Source: Bacillus sp. F19 (lineage in GTDB: Bacteria; Bacillota; Bacilli; Bacillales; Bacillaceae). Taken from it: a DNA stretch of 64,000 nucleotides. Under the pieces are notes generated by a model. The model did no database searches and was not told the origin of the DNA. It was given only the letters and a program-made list of their open reading frames with translations. The stretch covers positions 4,056,001 to 4,120,000 of the forward strand of contig CP085710.1 of the NCBI GenBank assembly GCA_023823795.1, given 5' to 3'. The position numbers were made by a program, and so were the translations under genes. Positions 44,701 to 58,956 of the stretch are shown piece after piece; the stretch's first letter is position 1; each line of letters starts with the position of its first letter.

Positions 44701-45725
44701 GATTTCATCAGCTCTCCTTGTACTGTTCCTTTTCTAAGTACGATCGGCAGATCAGCAGATCCTTTTAATTCGATGCCGCTGCCTACTTTTACATCCTTAT
44801 CAAGAACTACATTCTCAAGCACGCAATTTTCTCCAACTTGAGATTTTTGCATAATAATACCATTTTTTACAACTGTTCCTTTTCCGATATGAACAGCTCT
44901 GAAAATAATACTGTTTTCTACATACCCTTCAATCACGCTGCCGTTTGCGATCATTGAATTTTTCACAACAGCATTCTGTCCGTGTCTTGCAGGCGGCTCA
45001 TCCTTCACCTTTGTTAAGATCGGACGGTTTTTAATAAATAACTGCTGCCACACTTCCGGCTTAATCATTTCTAAGCTGTGGCGGTAATAGCTTTCAATTG
45101 AATCAATAATGGCAACGTATCCATCAAACTCATAATCACAGATCATCATTTTATGAGTATTCTCCATGATTACTTGTGCAATGGTTTTATAACCCGTTTG
45201 ATTATTGTCATGGATAAGATTCAGTAATAATTTTGTCGACATCACATACATATGCAGAGATTCGCCGTCTTTGCGGACTTCCGTAATATCGCAGCCTATT
45301 TTCACATGTTTCGCCAGAACATCTTTGAAATCAATGTTGCAGACTGTATAGCTGTTTGTGATCACCGCATATTCCTGCTTGCTTCTCAAGAAATAGTCAA
45401 TGTGATCTGACAGCTGGCGAATGGATCCGAATTCACTATACTGATCATTTAAATGCGGAGACGGGAAAAAGAACAGCCCATCGCGCTTTCTATTAAGATC
45501 CCATTGCTTGCCTGACCCTAAATGATCCATCAGGGAACGATATTGGTACTTTGGAAAAATAGCTACACTTTCGATATCTGAATTCACCATATTTGATAAA
45601 ATAAAATCAATTAATCTGTAACGCCCCGCAAACGGAATAGCAGCCATCGACCGATTTACCGTTAAGTCCTCGATGGCATTTGTATACGTTGTTGCATCAA
45701 TAATTCCCAGCATCCTTTGATTCAT
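44697..45725 (-). CDS. glgD: GlgD, regulatory paralogue of glucose-1-phosphate adenylyltransferase
   Basis: 342 residues. Nucleotidyltransferase-like N-domain ([16 protein letters not shown]) but without the GGKGSRL catalytic loop of GlgC, and a left-handed beta-helix C-domain. In Bacillus GlgD partners GlgC and modulates its activity. It starts 81 bp after glgC with an agaggtgg site and overlaps glgA. Confidence 0.94.
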   Translation of the reverse strand: MNQRMLGIIDATTYTNAIEDLTVNRSMAAIPFAGRYRLIDFILSNMVNSDIESVAIFPKYQYRSLMDHLGSGKQWDLNRKRDGLFFFPSPHLNDQYSEFGSIRQLSDHIDYFLRSKQEYAVITNSYTVCNIDFKDVLAKHVKIGCDITEVRKDGESLHMYVMSTKLLLNLIHDNNQTGYKTIAQVIMENTHKMMICDYEFDGYVAIIDSIESYYRHSLEMIKPEVWQQLFIKNRPILTKVKDEPPARHGQNAVVKNSMIANGSVIEGYVENSIIFRAVHIGKGTVVKNGIIMQKSQVGENCVLENVVLDKDVKVGSGIELKGSADLPIVLRKGTVQGELMKS

Positions 45726-45806
45726 AGCTGTTCCACCTCTCGCATTAGTTTATTTTCATCGGAAATAAATAGGGTTTCTCTGCTGTTTGCACATCGAACT
45801 TACCGG

Positions 45807-46955
45807 TTATGCTCCTGCCGTTTGCTCTACTAGCTCTTCCGTTACTAAAATGACTTCTTCAATATCTTTATCCGAGCGAATCACCATGCCATCCGGTACT
45901 ACTAAACCTGATGGAACAATCGCATTTTCAATATATACATTATTGCCAATGACCGCATCCGGCATGACAACCGTGTTTTTCAGGAACGAATGCTGCCCTA
46001 CTGTTACACCTTGGAATAAAACCGAATGGTGAATGGTTCCATAAACCACGCATCCTTCATTCACCAGAGATTCCGTTACTTCTGCACCATCTGATAAATA
46101 TTGAGGCGGCTGATTCGGGTTCACAGAATATATCCGCCAGTTGTTATCAAACAAATCAAGTTCTGGCACTTCATTTAAGAGATCCATATTGGCTTCCCAA
46201 AGACTTTTAACCGTTCCGACATCTTTCCAATAGCCTTTAAATGGATAAGCCACAAGTTTTTTCTTTTCATCAAGCAGCAAAGGCAATACGTCTTTGCCAA
46301 AGTCATGACTTGAGTACGGATTCCGTTCATCCATCTCCAAAAAATCTTTTAATATCGACCATTTGAAAATATAAATACCCATTGATGCAAGGTTATTCTT
46401 AGGATTTTGAGGCTTCTCATCAAATTCGATAACTTCTAAATTTGCATCTGTATTTAAAATACCAAAGCGGCTTGCTTCTTCCCAAGGCACTACTTTAACA
46501 GAGATCGATACGTCTGCATCTTTTTCAACATGGTAATCAAGCATTTCCGAATAATCCATTTTATAGATGTGATCACCAGATAAAATCAGGACATACTCAG
46601 GATCATACTGTTTTAAGTAGTTCATGTTTTGATAGATGGCACTTGCCGTTCCTTTGTACCATTTAACCTCTGATGATTCTGCGTATGGAGGGAGTACTGT
46701 AACTGCTCCATTTTTACGGTCTAGGTCCCATGCACTGCCAATTCCGATATAAGAATTCAGGACAAGCGGCTGATATTGTGTCAGCACCCCAACTGTGTCT
46801 ACACCTGAATTGCAGCAATTGCTTAATGTAAAGTCGATAATGCGGTACTTTCCGCCAAATGGAACTGCGGGTTTTGCAAGGTTTTGCGTTAACGAACTTA
46901 AACGACTACCCTTTCCTCCTGCCAATAACATTGCGACGCACTTTTTTTTCACCAT
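45807..46955 (-). CDS. glgC: Glucose-1-phosphate adenylyltransferase
   Basis: 382 residues. The catalytic [12 protein letters not shown] (about 8-19), [17 protein letters not shown], and [10 protein letters not shown] are complete, with the beta-helix C-domain. It makes ADP-glucose, the committed step of glycogen synthesis. The ATG at 46955 follows gaggag and lies inside the 3' end of glgB, a 50-bp overlap. Confidence 0.95.
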   Translation of the reverse strand: MVKKKCVAMLLAGGKGSRLSSLTQNLAKPAVPFGGKYRIIDFTLSNCCNSGVDTVGVLTQYQPLVLNSYIGIGSAWDLDRKNGAVTVLPPYAESSEVKWYKGTASAIYQNMNYLKQYDPEYVLILSGDHIYKMDYSEMLDYHVEKDADVSISVKVVPWEEASRFGILNTDANLEVIEFDEKPQNPKNNLASMGIYIFKWSILKDFLEMDERNPYSSHDFGKDVLPLLLDEKKKLVAYPFKGYWKDVGTVKSLWEANMDLLNEVPELDLFDNNWRIYSVNPNQPPQYLSDGAEVTESLVNEGCVVYGTIHHSVLFQGVTVGQHSFLKNTVVMPDAVIGNNVYIENAIVPSGLVVPDGMVIRSDKDIEEVILVTEELVEQTAGA

Positions 46956-48837
46956 GGTTGATTGTCTCCTCTCGTTTTTTAACTGCGCGTAAAATGGATA
47001 TTCCATAAGGGGGAATGGTCATTGATATGTGATAAGGCTGATTATGCTTCATGCCTTCTAGTGCTTTAAGATCTTTCTTATTAACCTGGCCTGATCCTCC
47101 AAATACAGTGTCATCACTGTTCATGATTTCAATGTATTTTGTATCAGCCGGCACCCCCACTTTATAATCGTGGTAGGTTTGCGGTGTGAAGTTGCAGACT
47201 ACAACGAGCTGCTCATTAGGCTTTAGGCCTCTTCTGATAAAGGAAAATATACTTTGCTCGGAATTATTCACATCAATCCATTCAAAGCCTTCATGAGAGT
47301 GGTCCTGCTCATACAGAGGGCGCTGTCTCTTATAAACAGCCAGCAGTTCCTTGAAATAGCTTCTTGCCTTTTGATGCATGTCAAAATCATCAAGCACCCA
47401 ATCAAGCTGCTCAAGATCCTTCCACTCATCAAACTGGGCAAACTCCCCGCCCATAAACAGCAGCTTTTTGCCTGGATGAGTCATCATATACCCGAGCAGC
47501 AGACGATATTGAGCAAACTTCTGCCAATAATCACCCGGCATTTTATTCAGCAGCGAACGTTTTCCATGAACCACTTCATCATGTGAAAGCGGAAGGATAA
47601 AGTTCTCAGTAAAAGCATAGATCAATGAGAATGATACCTTGTGATGCAGGTGCTTCCTCTGTTCAGGCGGAGCTTCCATGTACTTGAGGATATCGTTCAT
47701 CCAGCCCATGTTCCATTTATAGTTAAACCCAAGTCCTCCATCAGAGGTAGGTGATGTCACTAAAGGATAGTCTGTTGAGTCCTCTGCGATCATTAAAACA
47801 CCAGGATCATACGCAAATACATTTTCATTCAGCTTTCTCAAAAAGCTCACTGCAAATGGATTCTCGTGAGGCTCTTCAGTATTCTGCCAGTTCAGCATAT
47901 TTGCTACTGCATCCACTCTGAATCCATCAATATGATACTTTTCAAGCCAGAAAAGAGCATTTGAGATTAAGAAGCTCTGAACCTCAGGCTTTCCTAAATC
48001 AAAGTTAGCCGTACCCCAAACCTCATTCTCCCGGTCTTCATATCTCTTATATTCAAATGTCGGTTCCCCGTCGAAATAATAAAGCCCATGAGCATCCTTG
48101 CAGAAATGGCCAGGTACCCAGTCCATGATGACGCCAAGATTATTCTGATGACAAAGATCTATGAATTTCATTAGTTCATGAGGAGTTCCGTACCGGCTGG
48201 TAGCCGCATAATATCCTGTTCCCTGATACCCCCATGAACGATCATAAGGATGTTCAATAATAGGCAGAAGCTCAATGTGAGTAAATCCATGATCGAGAAC
48301 ATACGGAATCAATATATCTGCTAGCTCCAAATATGTATAAAGGCTTTCGTTTTCTTTCTTTTTCCAAGAACAAAGATTAAGCTCGTAAATATACATCGGA
48401 CGGTTATAAATTTCCTTTTGACGCTTCTTCTTCTGCCACTTCTGATCGTTCCATTCATATCCTGCCAGATCATAAACAATTGAAGCGGTATTAGGTTTTA
48501 CCTCAGCATAAAAAGCAAATGGATCAGATTTAAGAATTTTCTCATTTTTCTGTGTAATAATCTCGTATTTATACAGGTCTCCCTCTTTTATATCCTGAAT
48601 AAAAGCAGACCAGATACCTTGATCATTCACTCTTTCAAGCTTGTGATTCGAGCCGTCCCAGTGATTAAAATCACCTGAAACCCGCACCTCAAGCGCATGA
48701 GGAGCCCAAACAGTAAACACAGTACCGCAAACACCGTTCCGTACGCTGCTGTGAGCACCAAATAATTCATGAGCTTTAAACAAATTTCCCTCATGGAAAA
48801 GATGAACCTCAAAATCAGTTGGCGTAGCAAGATTCAT
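46906..48837 (-). CDS. glgB: 1,4-Alpha-glucan branching enzyme
   Basis: 643 residues, GH13. An N-terminal CBM48 ([23 protein letters not shown]) precedes the barrel with [19 protein letters not shown] (nucleophile Asp), IAEDSTD (acid Glu) and [10 protein letters not shown]. It introduces alpha-1,6 branches. First gene of glgBCDAP. The ATG at 48837 follows agggtgatt-agga. A cre-like site lies about 70 bp upstream. Confidence 0.95.
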   Translation of the reverse strand: MNLATPTDFEVHLFHEGNLFKAHELFGAHSSVRNGVCGTVFTVWAPHALEVRVSGDFNHWDGSNHKLERVNDQGIWSAFIQDIKEGDLYKYEIITQKNEKILKSDPFAFYAEVKPNTASIVYDLAGYEWNDQKWQKKKRQKEIYNRPMYIYELNLCSWKKKENESLYTYLELADILIPYVLDHGFTHIELLPIIEHPYDRSWGYQGTGYYAATSRYGTPHELMKFIDLCHQNNLGVIMDWVPGHFCKDAHGLYYFDGEPTFEYKRYEDRENEVWGTANFDLGKPEVQSFLISNALFWLEKYHIDGFRVDAVANMLNWQNTEEPHENPFAVSFLRKLNENVFAYDPGVLMIAEDSTDYPLVTSPTSDGGLGFNYKWNMGWMNDILKYMEAPPEQRKHLHHKVSFSLIYAFTENFILPLSHDEVVHGKRSLLNKMPGDYWQKFAQYRLLLGYMMTHPGKKLLFMGGEFAQFDEWKDLEQLDWVLDDFDMHQKARSYFKELLAVYKRQRPLYEQDHSHEGFEWIDVNNSEQSIFSFIRRGLKPNEQLVVVCNFTPQTYHDYKVGVPADTKYIEIMNSDDTVFGGSGQVNKKDLKALEGMKHNQPYHISMTIPPYGISILRAVKKREETINHGEKKVRRNVIGRRKG

Positions 48838-48904
48838 TCCTAATCACCCTTTCTATAAAGTTATCTTAATTCTAAATTCAATTAGAGGGAAGGATTACCT
48901 TTTT

Positions 48905-48918
48905 TGTAAGCGCTTCTA
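48905..48918. promoter_or_regulatory. CcpA cre-like site upstream of glgB
   Basis: TGTAAGCGCTTCTA: the central AAGCGCTT is palindromic and fits the cre consensus. It suggests carbon-catabolite control of glycogen synthesis. Confidence 0.65.
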
Positions 48919-48923
48919 CTTAT

Positions 48924-48938
48924 TGACATGATATGTCA
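48924..48938. promoter_or_regulatory. Palindrome TGACATGATATGTCA
   Basis: Perfect 6-3-6 inverted repeat six bases from the cre-like site; a candidate operator with no known regulator. Confidence 0.5.
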
Positions 48939-49157
48939 TGAACCATTATTCATTTTTCAAAAAATTATTCTTTTAAAATAACTCTTAAAAAAATGTCGAA
49001 TAAAGAAACGAAAGAAATAAGGATAATAGAAGAATTTGGCGAAATAAACATCAGTCAAATATACTAAATAATTCATTATGTGTAAGAAAATACAGGAATT
49101 TCTACCATGATATTCGAATAGTGTAATTCGAGTAAGTTATATCACAAAAACAGTTAA

Positions 49158-49185
49158 TTCGACAAAACGAGTAAGAATTGTCGAA
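49158..49185. promoter_or_regulatory. Inverted pair of Spo0A-type boxes
   Basis: TTCGACA at 49158-49164 and TGTCGAA at 49179-49185, 14 bp apart. Another TGTCGAA lies at 48994-49000. These match the 0A box, but short motifs occur by chance. Confidence 0.4.
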
Positions 49186-49611
49186 ATCTTTTTATTCTTC
49201 GCTTTTGTTTTCTTATTACCATTACTTATACCTCTGTTTGTGATTAATGAAACCTTCACGCTCGATATTTTTATAAAAATTTATATTATTTGTTGAAAAT
49301 ATATTTTTTTGGCCGGGGAAAAGAAAGTGAATTATTTTTTTATAACCTGTGCTGAAGTTTTGATGAACGGAAGCTCCATTCGAGTTTTCAGAATGATTTT
49401 GAGTTGTTTTTTATAAGTGGAATTTATTCTGGCGAGCTGCAACACTATTTTTAAATAGTTGGAAGGGCAATCTGCGAGCAGGGGAATCATTTCGGATAGT
49501 AAGGCGAAAAGGCAGATACAGCTTGATTCATAACCAACAATGACTGCTACTTAAAAGATCCCATAATAGACTTGATCGATTTACAATCTAAGTTTCAGCA
49601 TTTAAAATCAA

Positions 49612-49641
49612 CAAAAAAGCGCTGCACTATGTGCAGCACTC
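49612..49641 (-). terminator. Terminator of the rrn-trnB operon
   Basis: AGTGCTGCAC-ata-GTGCAGCGCT followed by six T on the minus strand, beyond the last tRNA. Confidence 0.9.
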
Positions 49642-49650
49642 TTTTAAGTA

Positions 49651-49722
49651 TGACCCGTACGGGATTCGAACCCGTGTTACCGCCGTGAAAGGGCGGTGTC
49701 TTAACCGCTTGACCAACGGGCC
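49651..49722 (-). tRNA. tRNA-Glu (UUC)
   Basis: Cloverleaf with anticodon TTC; acceptor GGCCCGT/ACGGGTC. Last tRNA of the cluster. Confidence 0.97.
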
Positions 49723-49736
49723 AAAAACAGGCTTTC

Positions 49737-49827
49737 TGGCGGAGAAGGAGGGATTTGAACCCTCGCGCCGCTTACGCGACCTACACCCTTAGCAGGGGCG
49801 CCTCTTCAGCCACTTGAGTACTTCCCC
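49737..49827 (-). tRNA. tRNA-Ser (GCU)
   Basis: Class II tRNA with long variable arm, anticodon GCT and encoded CCA. Confidence 0.97.
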
Positions 49828-49832
49828 AGATA

Positions 49833-49907
49833 TGGCTCCGCAGGTAGGACTCGAACCTACGACCGATCGGTTAACAGCCGATAGCTCTACCACTGAGCTA
49901 CTGCGGA
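49833..49907 (-). tRNA. tRNA-Asn (GUU)
   Basis: Anticodon GTT, acceptor TCCGCAG/CTGCGGA, encoded CCA. Confidence 0.97.
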
Positions 49908-49941
49908 ATAATATTGAAACCTTATTTCAACAAAACAGAAA

Positions 49942-50018
<77 letters not shown>

Positions 50019-50022
50019 ATTA

Positions 50023-50096
50023 TGGAGCGGGTGATGGGAATCGAACCCACGACATTAGCTTGGAAGGCTAGAGTTTTACCATTAAACTACACCCGC
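50023..50096 (-). tRNA. tRNA-Gly (UCC)
   Basis: Anticodon TCC in loop CTTCCAA, acceptor GCGGGTG/CACCCGC, encoded CCA. Confidence 0.96.
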
Positions 50097-50112
50097 AATA
50101 TGAATATAAAAA

Positions 50113-50188
50113 TGGGGCGACTGATGGGAATCGAACCCACGAATGCCAGAGCCACAATCTGGTGCGTTAACCACTTCGCCACAACCGC
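50113..50188 (-). tRNA. tRNA-His (GUG)
   Basis: Anticodon GTG. The base before position 1 is G, giving the extra G-C pair that is specific for tRNA-His. Encoded CCA. Confidence 0.96.
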
Positions 50189-50227
50189 CACTATTATATT
50201 TTTTAACATTTACATCATTAAGGTAAA

Positions 50228-50303
50228 TGGTGGCTTGGGACGGAATCGAACCGCCGACACAAGGATTTTCAGTCCTTTGCTCTACCGACTGAGCTACCAA
50301 GCC
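50228..50303 (-). tRNA. tRNA-Phe (GAA)
   Basis: Anticodon GAA, acceptor GGCTTGG/CCAAGCC, encoded CCA. Confidence 0.97.
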
Positions 50304-50361
50304 ATTTGTTTTAATTAAATCTTCACCGCATTTTACTAATACTGCGCAAATCAAGTAAAAA

Positions 50362-50437
50362 TGGCGGTCCCGACCGGGATCGAACCGGCGATCTCCTGCG
50401 TGACAGGCAGGCATGTTAACCGCTACACCACGGGACC
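50362..50437 (-). tRNA. tRNA-Asp (GUC)
   Basis: Anticodon GTC, acceptor GGTCCCG/CGGGACC, encoded CCA. Confidence 0.97.
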
Positions 50438-50440
50438 ATT

Positions 50441-50517
<77 letters not shown>

Positions 50518-50606
50518 ACAATAATAATCAAGCTCTTTCTCATCCGATTATGCTGTGTATCAACCGGTTTGCTGAAGTAAGATATTTCACTAATTTAAAA
50601 TAATAA

Positions 50607-50699
50607 TGGAGGAGGTAGAGGGATTCGAACCCCCGCGGGATTTGACTCCCCTGTCGGTTTTCAAGACCGATCCCTTCAGCCGGACTTGGGTATACCTCC
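50607..50699 (-). tRNA. tRNA-Ser (UGA)
   Basis: Class II tRNA, anticodon TGA, long variable arm, encoded CCA. Confidence 0.97.
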
Positions 50700-50715
50700 G
50701 AAAGACTAAATAGAA

Positions 50716-50792
50716 TGGTGGACCTTGTAGGACTCGAACCTACGACCGGACGGTTATGAGCCGTCTGCTCTAACCAACTGAGCTAAAGGTCC
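50716..50792 (-). tRNA. tRNA-Ile2 (CAU, lysidine type)
   Basis: Anticodon CAT, but body and position match the B. subtilis trnB tRNA-Ile2 whose C34 is modified to lysidine by TilS to read AUA. The elongator Met tRNA is the next gene upstream. Confidence 0.85.
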
Positions 50793-50799
50793 TTTTTTT

Positions 50800-50876
50800 T
50801 GGTAGCGGCGGAGGGAGTCGAACCCACGACCTCACGGGTATGAACCGTACGCTCTAGCCAGCTGAGCTACACCGCC
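50800..50876 (-). tRNA. tRNA-Met, elongator (CAU)
   Basis: Anticodon CAT in ACGGTTCATACCCGT; acceptor GGCGGTG with a G1-U72 wobble; encoded CCA. Confidence 0.9.
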
Positions 50877-50907
50877 CCAGGAACAAAGTCAATTAATTCT
50901 ATTTAAT

Positions 50908-50983
50908 TGGTGGAGCCTAGCGGGATCGAACCGCTGACCTCCTGCGTGCAAGGCAGGCGCTCTCCCAGCTGAGCTAAGGCCCC
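50908..50983 (-). tRNA. tRNA-Ala (UGC)
   Basis: Anticodon TGC, acceptor GGGGCCT with the G3-U70 identity pair, encoded CCA. Confidence 0.97.
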
Positions 50984-51000
50984 TAATTAAAAGTTGAAAA

Positions 51001-51077
51001 TGGTCGGGAAGACAGGATTCGAACCTGCGACCCCTTGGTCCCAAACCAAGTGCTCTACCAAGCTGAGCTACTTCCCG
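51001..51077 (-). tRNA. tRNA-Pro (UGG)
   Basis: Anticodon TGG, acceptor CGGGAAG/CTTCCCG, encoded CCA. Confidence 0.97.
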
Positions 51078-51083
51078 TATATA

Positions 51084-51160
51084 TGGCGCGCCCGATAGGA
51101 GTCGAACCCATAACCTTTTGATCCGTAGTCAAACGCTCTATCCAATTGAGCTACGGGCGC
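51084..51160 (-). tRNA. tRNA-Arg (ACG)
   Basis: Anticodon ACG (A34 to inosine by TadA), acceptor GCGCCCG/CGGGCGC, encoded CCA. Confidence 0.97.
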
Positions 51161-51175
51161 ATATATGATATAAGT

Positions 51176-51263
51176 GGTGCCGAGGACCGGAATCGAACCG
51201 GTACGGTAGTCACCTACCGCAGGATTTTAAGTCCTGTGCGTCTGCCAGTTCCGCCACCCCGGC
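51176..51263 (-). tRNA. tRNA-Leu (UAA)
   Basis: Class II tRNA, anticodon TAA, encoded CCA. Confidence 0.97.
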
Positions 51264-51272
51264 GCAAGTAAG

Positions 51273-51344
51273 AGCGGAAGACGGGATTCGAACCCGCGAC
51301 CCCCACCTTGGCAAGGTGGTGTTCTACCACTGAACTACTTCCGC
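51273..51344 (-). tRNA. tRNA-Gly (GCC)
   Basis: Anticodon GCC. The 3' CCA is not encoded (CTT follows the discriminator), so it must be added enzymatically. Confidence 0.95.
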
Positions 51345-51353
51345 AAAATATGA

Positions 51354-51434
51354 TGCGGGTGAAGGGACTCGAACCCCCACGTCAAAGACACTAGATCCTA
51401 AGTCTAGCGCGTCTGCCAATTCCGCCACACCCGC
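51354..51434 (-). tRNA. tRNA-Leu (UAG)
   Basis: Class II tRNA, anticodon TAG. The genomic 3' end reads TCA instead of CCA after the discriminator, so CCA must be added enzymatically. Confidence 0.95.
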
Positions 51435-51448
51435 ATATTAAGGAAAAA

Positions 51449-51524
51449 TGGTGTGCCATGAAGGACTCGAACCTTCGACCCTCTGATTAAAAGTCAGATG
51501 CTCTACCGACTGAGCTAATGGCAC
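51449..51524 (-). tRNA. tRNA-Lys (UUU)
   Basis: Anticodon TTT, acceptor GTGCCAT/ATGGCAC, encoded CCA. Confidence 0.97.
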
Positions 51525-51589
51525 TTAGTTAAGAAAACACTCTTTAGTTTTGCAAGACACCCAAATCTCAGAAAGATTATTCAAGGAGT

Positions 51590-51662
51590 GGCTCGATTTG
51601 TGTGCTGAAGCGTAAGCTTCGAAGATTACTCGGTCGTGCTCTGCCGACTGAGCTAATGGCAC
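51590..51662 (-). pseudogene. Truncated, chimeric tRNA-Lys-like fragment
   Basis: The first 27 bases (51636-51662) copy the 5' half of the neighbouring tRNA-Lys, from the acceptor strand through the D arm, with two changes. After that the sequence is unrelated: no Lys anticodon arm, no TTCRANY T-loop and no matching acceptor strand. The rest contains a small hairpin GAAGC-ttac-GCTTC. It lies between tRNA-Thr and tRNA-Lys, where B. subtilis trnB has nothing. Confidence 0.75.
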
Positions 51663-51699
51663 GTAATTAATTTATATCTTAATTCGGTTTCAGACCGAA

Positions 51700-51775
<76 letters not shown>

Positions 51776-51837
51776 ATATGAGGTAAGTAATACTTTTTTG
51801 CTAATCTCTTTTGCAGCATGTTAACAACAAGAATATA

Positions 51838-51913
51838 TGGTGGAGGATGACGGGCTCGAACCGCCGACCCTCTGCTTGTAAGGCAGATGCTCTCCCAGCT
51901 GAGCTAATCCTCC
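51838..51913 (-). tRNA. tRNA-Val (UAC)
   Basis: Anticodon TAC, acceptor GGAGGAT/ATCCTCC, encoded CCA. First tRNA after 5S rRNA. Confidence 0.97.
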
Positions 51914-51934
51914 GCTTGAATATTTTTGTCATTA

Positions 51935-52050
<116 letters not shown>

Positions 52051-52178
52051 CATAGTGACAAAAATTATTATACTATGAAATCAAAAGATTTCAAGCTTTT
52101 TTTTTGAAAGAAGTTATTCTTTCAAAACTAAATAACGTTTGATAACAAGATTCACTTACATTTACACATATTAGACTG

Positions 52179-56877
<4,699 letters not shown>

Positions 56878-56983
56878 AAATTTGTGACTCAATTTGTTGC
56901 TGACTTCAAAAATTTAAAACGTTTGGTACGCTTTTGGTTTTGTTTAGTTTTCAAAGATCATTTGCCTCAAGCGAAGCTTTATT

Positions 56984-57012
56984 AATATAACATTTTGCCG
57001 TTTTAAAGTCAA
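56984..57012 (-). promoter_or_regulatory. rrn promoter P2
   Basis: TTGACT - 17 bp - TATATT on the minus strand, about 105 bp before the 16S 5' end. Confidence 0.85.
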
Positions 57013-57080
57013 GCGTTTATTTTGCTTTTCTTTTTTTCAGGCTGTGTTGCTTTTTCGCGTTTTTCGCGGCAACGAATAAT

Positions 57081-57109
57081 AATATACCACGCTGAATCCC
57101 CCTTTGCAA
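57081..57109 (-). promoter_or_regulatory. rrn promoter P1
   Basis: TTGCAA - 17 bp - TATATT on the minus strand, 97 bp upstream of P2, the usual tandem arrangement. Confidence 0.8.
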
Positions 57110-57151
57110 TAGCTTTTTTATCATTTTATAAAAAAAGATTTTAATTATCGA

Positions 57152-57184
57152 AAACGCACTGAATTTGTCTGAAATTCAGTGCGT
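57152..57184 (-). terminator. Terminator of the thiXYZ operon
   Basis: GACGCACTGAATTT-cagac-AAATTCAGTGCGTT followed by TTT on the minus strand. It insulates the rrn promoters from upstream transcription. Confidence 0.85.
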
Positions 57185-57199
57185 CAATTTCTATTTGAA

Positions 57200-57946
57200 T
57201 CAGGTCTGTTTTAAATGAAGAACATCAAGCAATCTCCTTTTAAGTAAAGCAAATTCAGAACTTGTAATGAGATTTTCTTTCCTTGGCCGTGTAAATTCTA
57301 CGTTCACTTCTTCTATTATGCATCCAGGTCTTGGTGAGAGGATGAAGATTCTGTCTGACAGGAAGATGGCTTCATCCATATCATGTGTAATGAATATCAC
57401 TGTCTGATCTGTTTCCTCGCATATTTGGATAAACCACTTCTGCAGTTCAAGTCTTGTCATCGCATCAAGCTTGCCGAACGGTTCATCTAATAGAAGGAGT
57501 TCTTTATTGTTTAGGTATGCTCTAAGGAAATTGGCGCGCTGCCTCATTCCGCCTGAGAGCATAAAGGGATAATGATCTTCATATCCTGCAAGTCCGAATT
57601 TCGGGAAAAGGCCGCGTGCTTGATTGCGCGCCTCATCTCTCCCGGTACCTTGTATTTCTAATGGAAGAATAACATTATCCAAAACCGTTCTCCATGGAAA
57701 CAATACATCACTTTGGGGCATATAGCCGACAAGACCGGTTTTATTTGTAATATCTTCTCCATTGTACTTTACACGGCCTTTAGTCGGCTTATTGATGCCG
57801 GCTATTATATCAAGCAATGTGCTTTTTCCGCAGCCGCTTGGTCCAATAATGCTTACAAATTCGCCTTTTTTCACATTCAGGTCTGTCGGCATCAGGACAT
57901 GCTGATCTCCAGAATAAGATTTGCTGATTTGAGAAAGAGTCAGCAT
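57200..57946 (-). CDS. thiZ: Thiamine-precursor (HMP) ABC transporter ATPase ThiZ
   Basis: 248 residues. Walker A GPSGCGKST, Q-loop YMPQSDVLFPW, signature LSGGMRQR, Walker B LLLLDEPFGKLD, and ITHDMDEA. The ATG at 57946 overlaps the end of thiY by zero to a few bases and follows aaaggaa; the longer frame is inside thiY. The TPP riboswitch ahead of the operon assigns the transporter to thiamine-pyrimidine salvage. Confidence 0.9.
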   Translation of the reverse strand: MLTLSQISKSYSGDQHVLMPTDLNVKKGEFVSIIGPSGCGKSTLLDIIAGINKPTKGRVKYNGEDITNKTGLVGYMPQSDVLFPWRTVLDNVILPLEIQGTGRDEARNQARGLFPKFGLAGYEDHYPFMLSGGMRQRANFLRAYLNNKELLLLDEPFGKLDAMTRLELQKWFIQICEETDQTVIFITHDMDEAIFLSDRIFILSPRPGCIIEEVNVEFTRPRKENLITSSEFALLKRRLLDVLHLKQT

Positions 57947-57947
57947 G

Positions 57948-58940
57948 CTATTCCTTTCCTTCGGGCAGGAACTCATTTGTAAAAGCTTCACTTGGTTCAA
58001 TGTTCTCTTCAATCAGCTTTCGTTCATACATCCAATCGGCATATCTATTCCAGACTTTTTCATCTTGAATGCCCCATTGCTTTGCTTTTCCCTGATACTG
58101 ATCACTTAGCCACACTTGGCTTTCCTTTACTAGCTCAGCATTGATCTCAGGTACATTTTTAATCAGAATATCCGCTGCTTCTTCCGGCTCTTCAATGGCA
58201 AATTGATAACCCTTTGATGTGGCCTTCATGAAGGACTGAACCATTTCTTTGTCTTTTGCAATTTTGGATTCGCTTGTTGCAATAACTGGAGTGTAATAGT
58301 TTAATGCTGGATCAAGGTCTTTTAAATAGATGTAATTCAATTCAATTCCCTGGCGAGCAGCCTCAACCCCATCCCATCCCTGGAAAATCCACTGAAAGTC
58401 TGTATCGCGTCCAATCGACTTGAAAAAGTCTGTTGCTCCAAGCGTGACATAATCCACTTTTTCAAAGTCTGCATTCGATTTATCCATTACAGCTTTAATA
58501 ACAGCTTCTTCTGTAGGAGAACCCCATCCCCCGTAACGTTTTCCTTCGAAGTCCTTTGGAGAAGTGATGTTTTCTTCTTTTAAAGAAGCGAATGCAGAAG
58601 TATTCTCCTGTATGATTGCTCCTATTGAAACAATCGGCACTCCAGTTGATCTTGCATGTGTAATATTCTCCTGATGGCTGACAGCAAAATCAACTTCACC
58701 AGAAGCAACGATCTGATCCGCACTGACTCCTTCACCAGGTTCAACTATTTCAACATCAAGACCTTCTTCTTTATAGAAGCCATTTTCTTTCGCTGCATAA
58801 ATGCCTGTATGATTTGTGTTTGGAAACCAATCAAGCATAATCTTCACTTTTTTTAATTCCTCATTAGTGGTTTTTTCCGCTGATCCGCATCCAGATAAGA
58901 TGAATACTAAACTAAATAGAATAAATAAGAGTTTTTTCAT
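57948..58940 (-). CDS. thiY: HMP-binding lipoprotein ThiY
   Basis: 330 residues. Lipoprotein signal (LSGC, C18) and an NMT1/THI5 domain with LDWFPNTNHTGIYAAKENGFYKEEGL, GEGVSADQ and WGSPTEE. ThiY proteins bind the pyrimidine moiety of thiamine or its formylamino precursor. Second gene from the riboswitch side after thiX; upstream of thiZ. The pocket is not resolved, so formyl-aminopyrimidine versus HMP is open. Confidence 0.9.
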   Translation of the reverse strand: MKKLLFILFSLVFILSGCGSAEKTTNEELKKVKIMLDWFPNTNHTGIYAAKENGFYKEEGLDVEIVEPGEGVSADQIVASGEVDFAVSHQENITHARSTGVPIVSIGAIIQENTSAFASLKEENITSPKDFEGKRYGGWGSPTEEAVIKAVMDKSNADFEKVDYVTLGATDFFKSIGRDTDFQWIFQGWDGVEAARQGIELNYIYLKDLDPALNYYTPVIATSESKIAKDKEMVQSFMKATSKGYQFAIEEPEEAADILIKNVPEINAELVKESQVWLSDQYQGKAKQWGIQDEKVWNRYADWMYERKLIEENIEPSEAFTNEFLPEGKE

Positions 58941-58956
58941 TTTTTCTCCCCCGTAG

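Larger units (their letters stand above)
48839..49611. other. 0.8-kb gene-free region between glgB and trnB
   Basis: AT-rich. It contains a cre-like site, a palindrome and three Spo0A-type heptamers, listed separately. A 29-codon frame from a GTG near 49329 has no convincing ribosome site. I see no other coding or RNA gene. Confidence 0.6.

Noticed and set aside
49329-49418. 29-codon frame from a GTG in the glgB-trnB gap
   Set aside because: Weak upstream purines only and no recognisable family; not supported as a gene.
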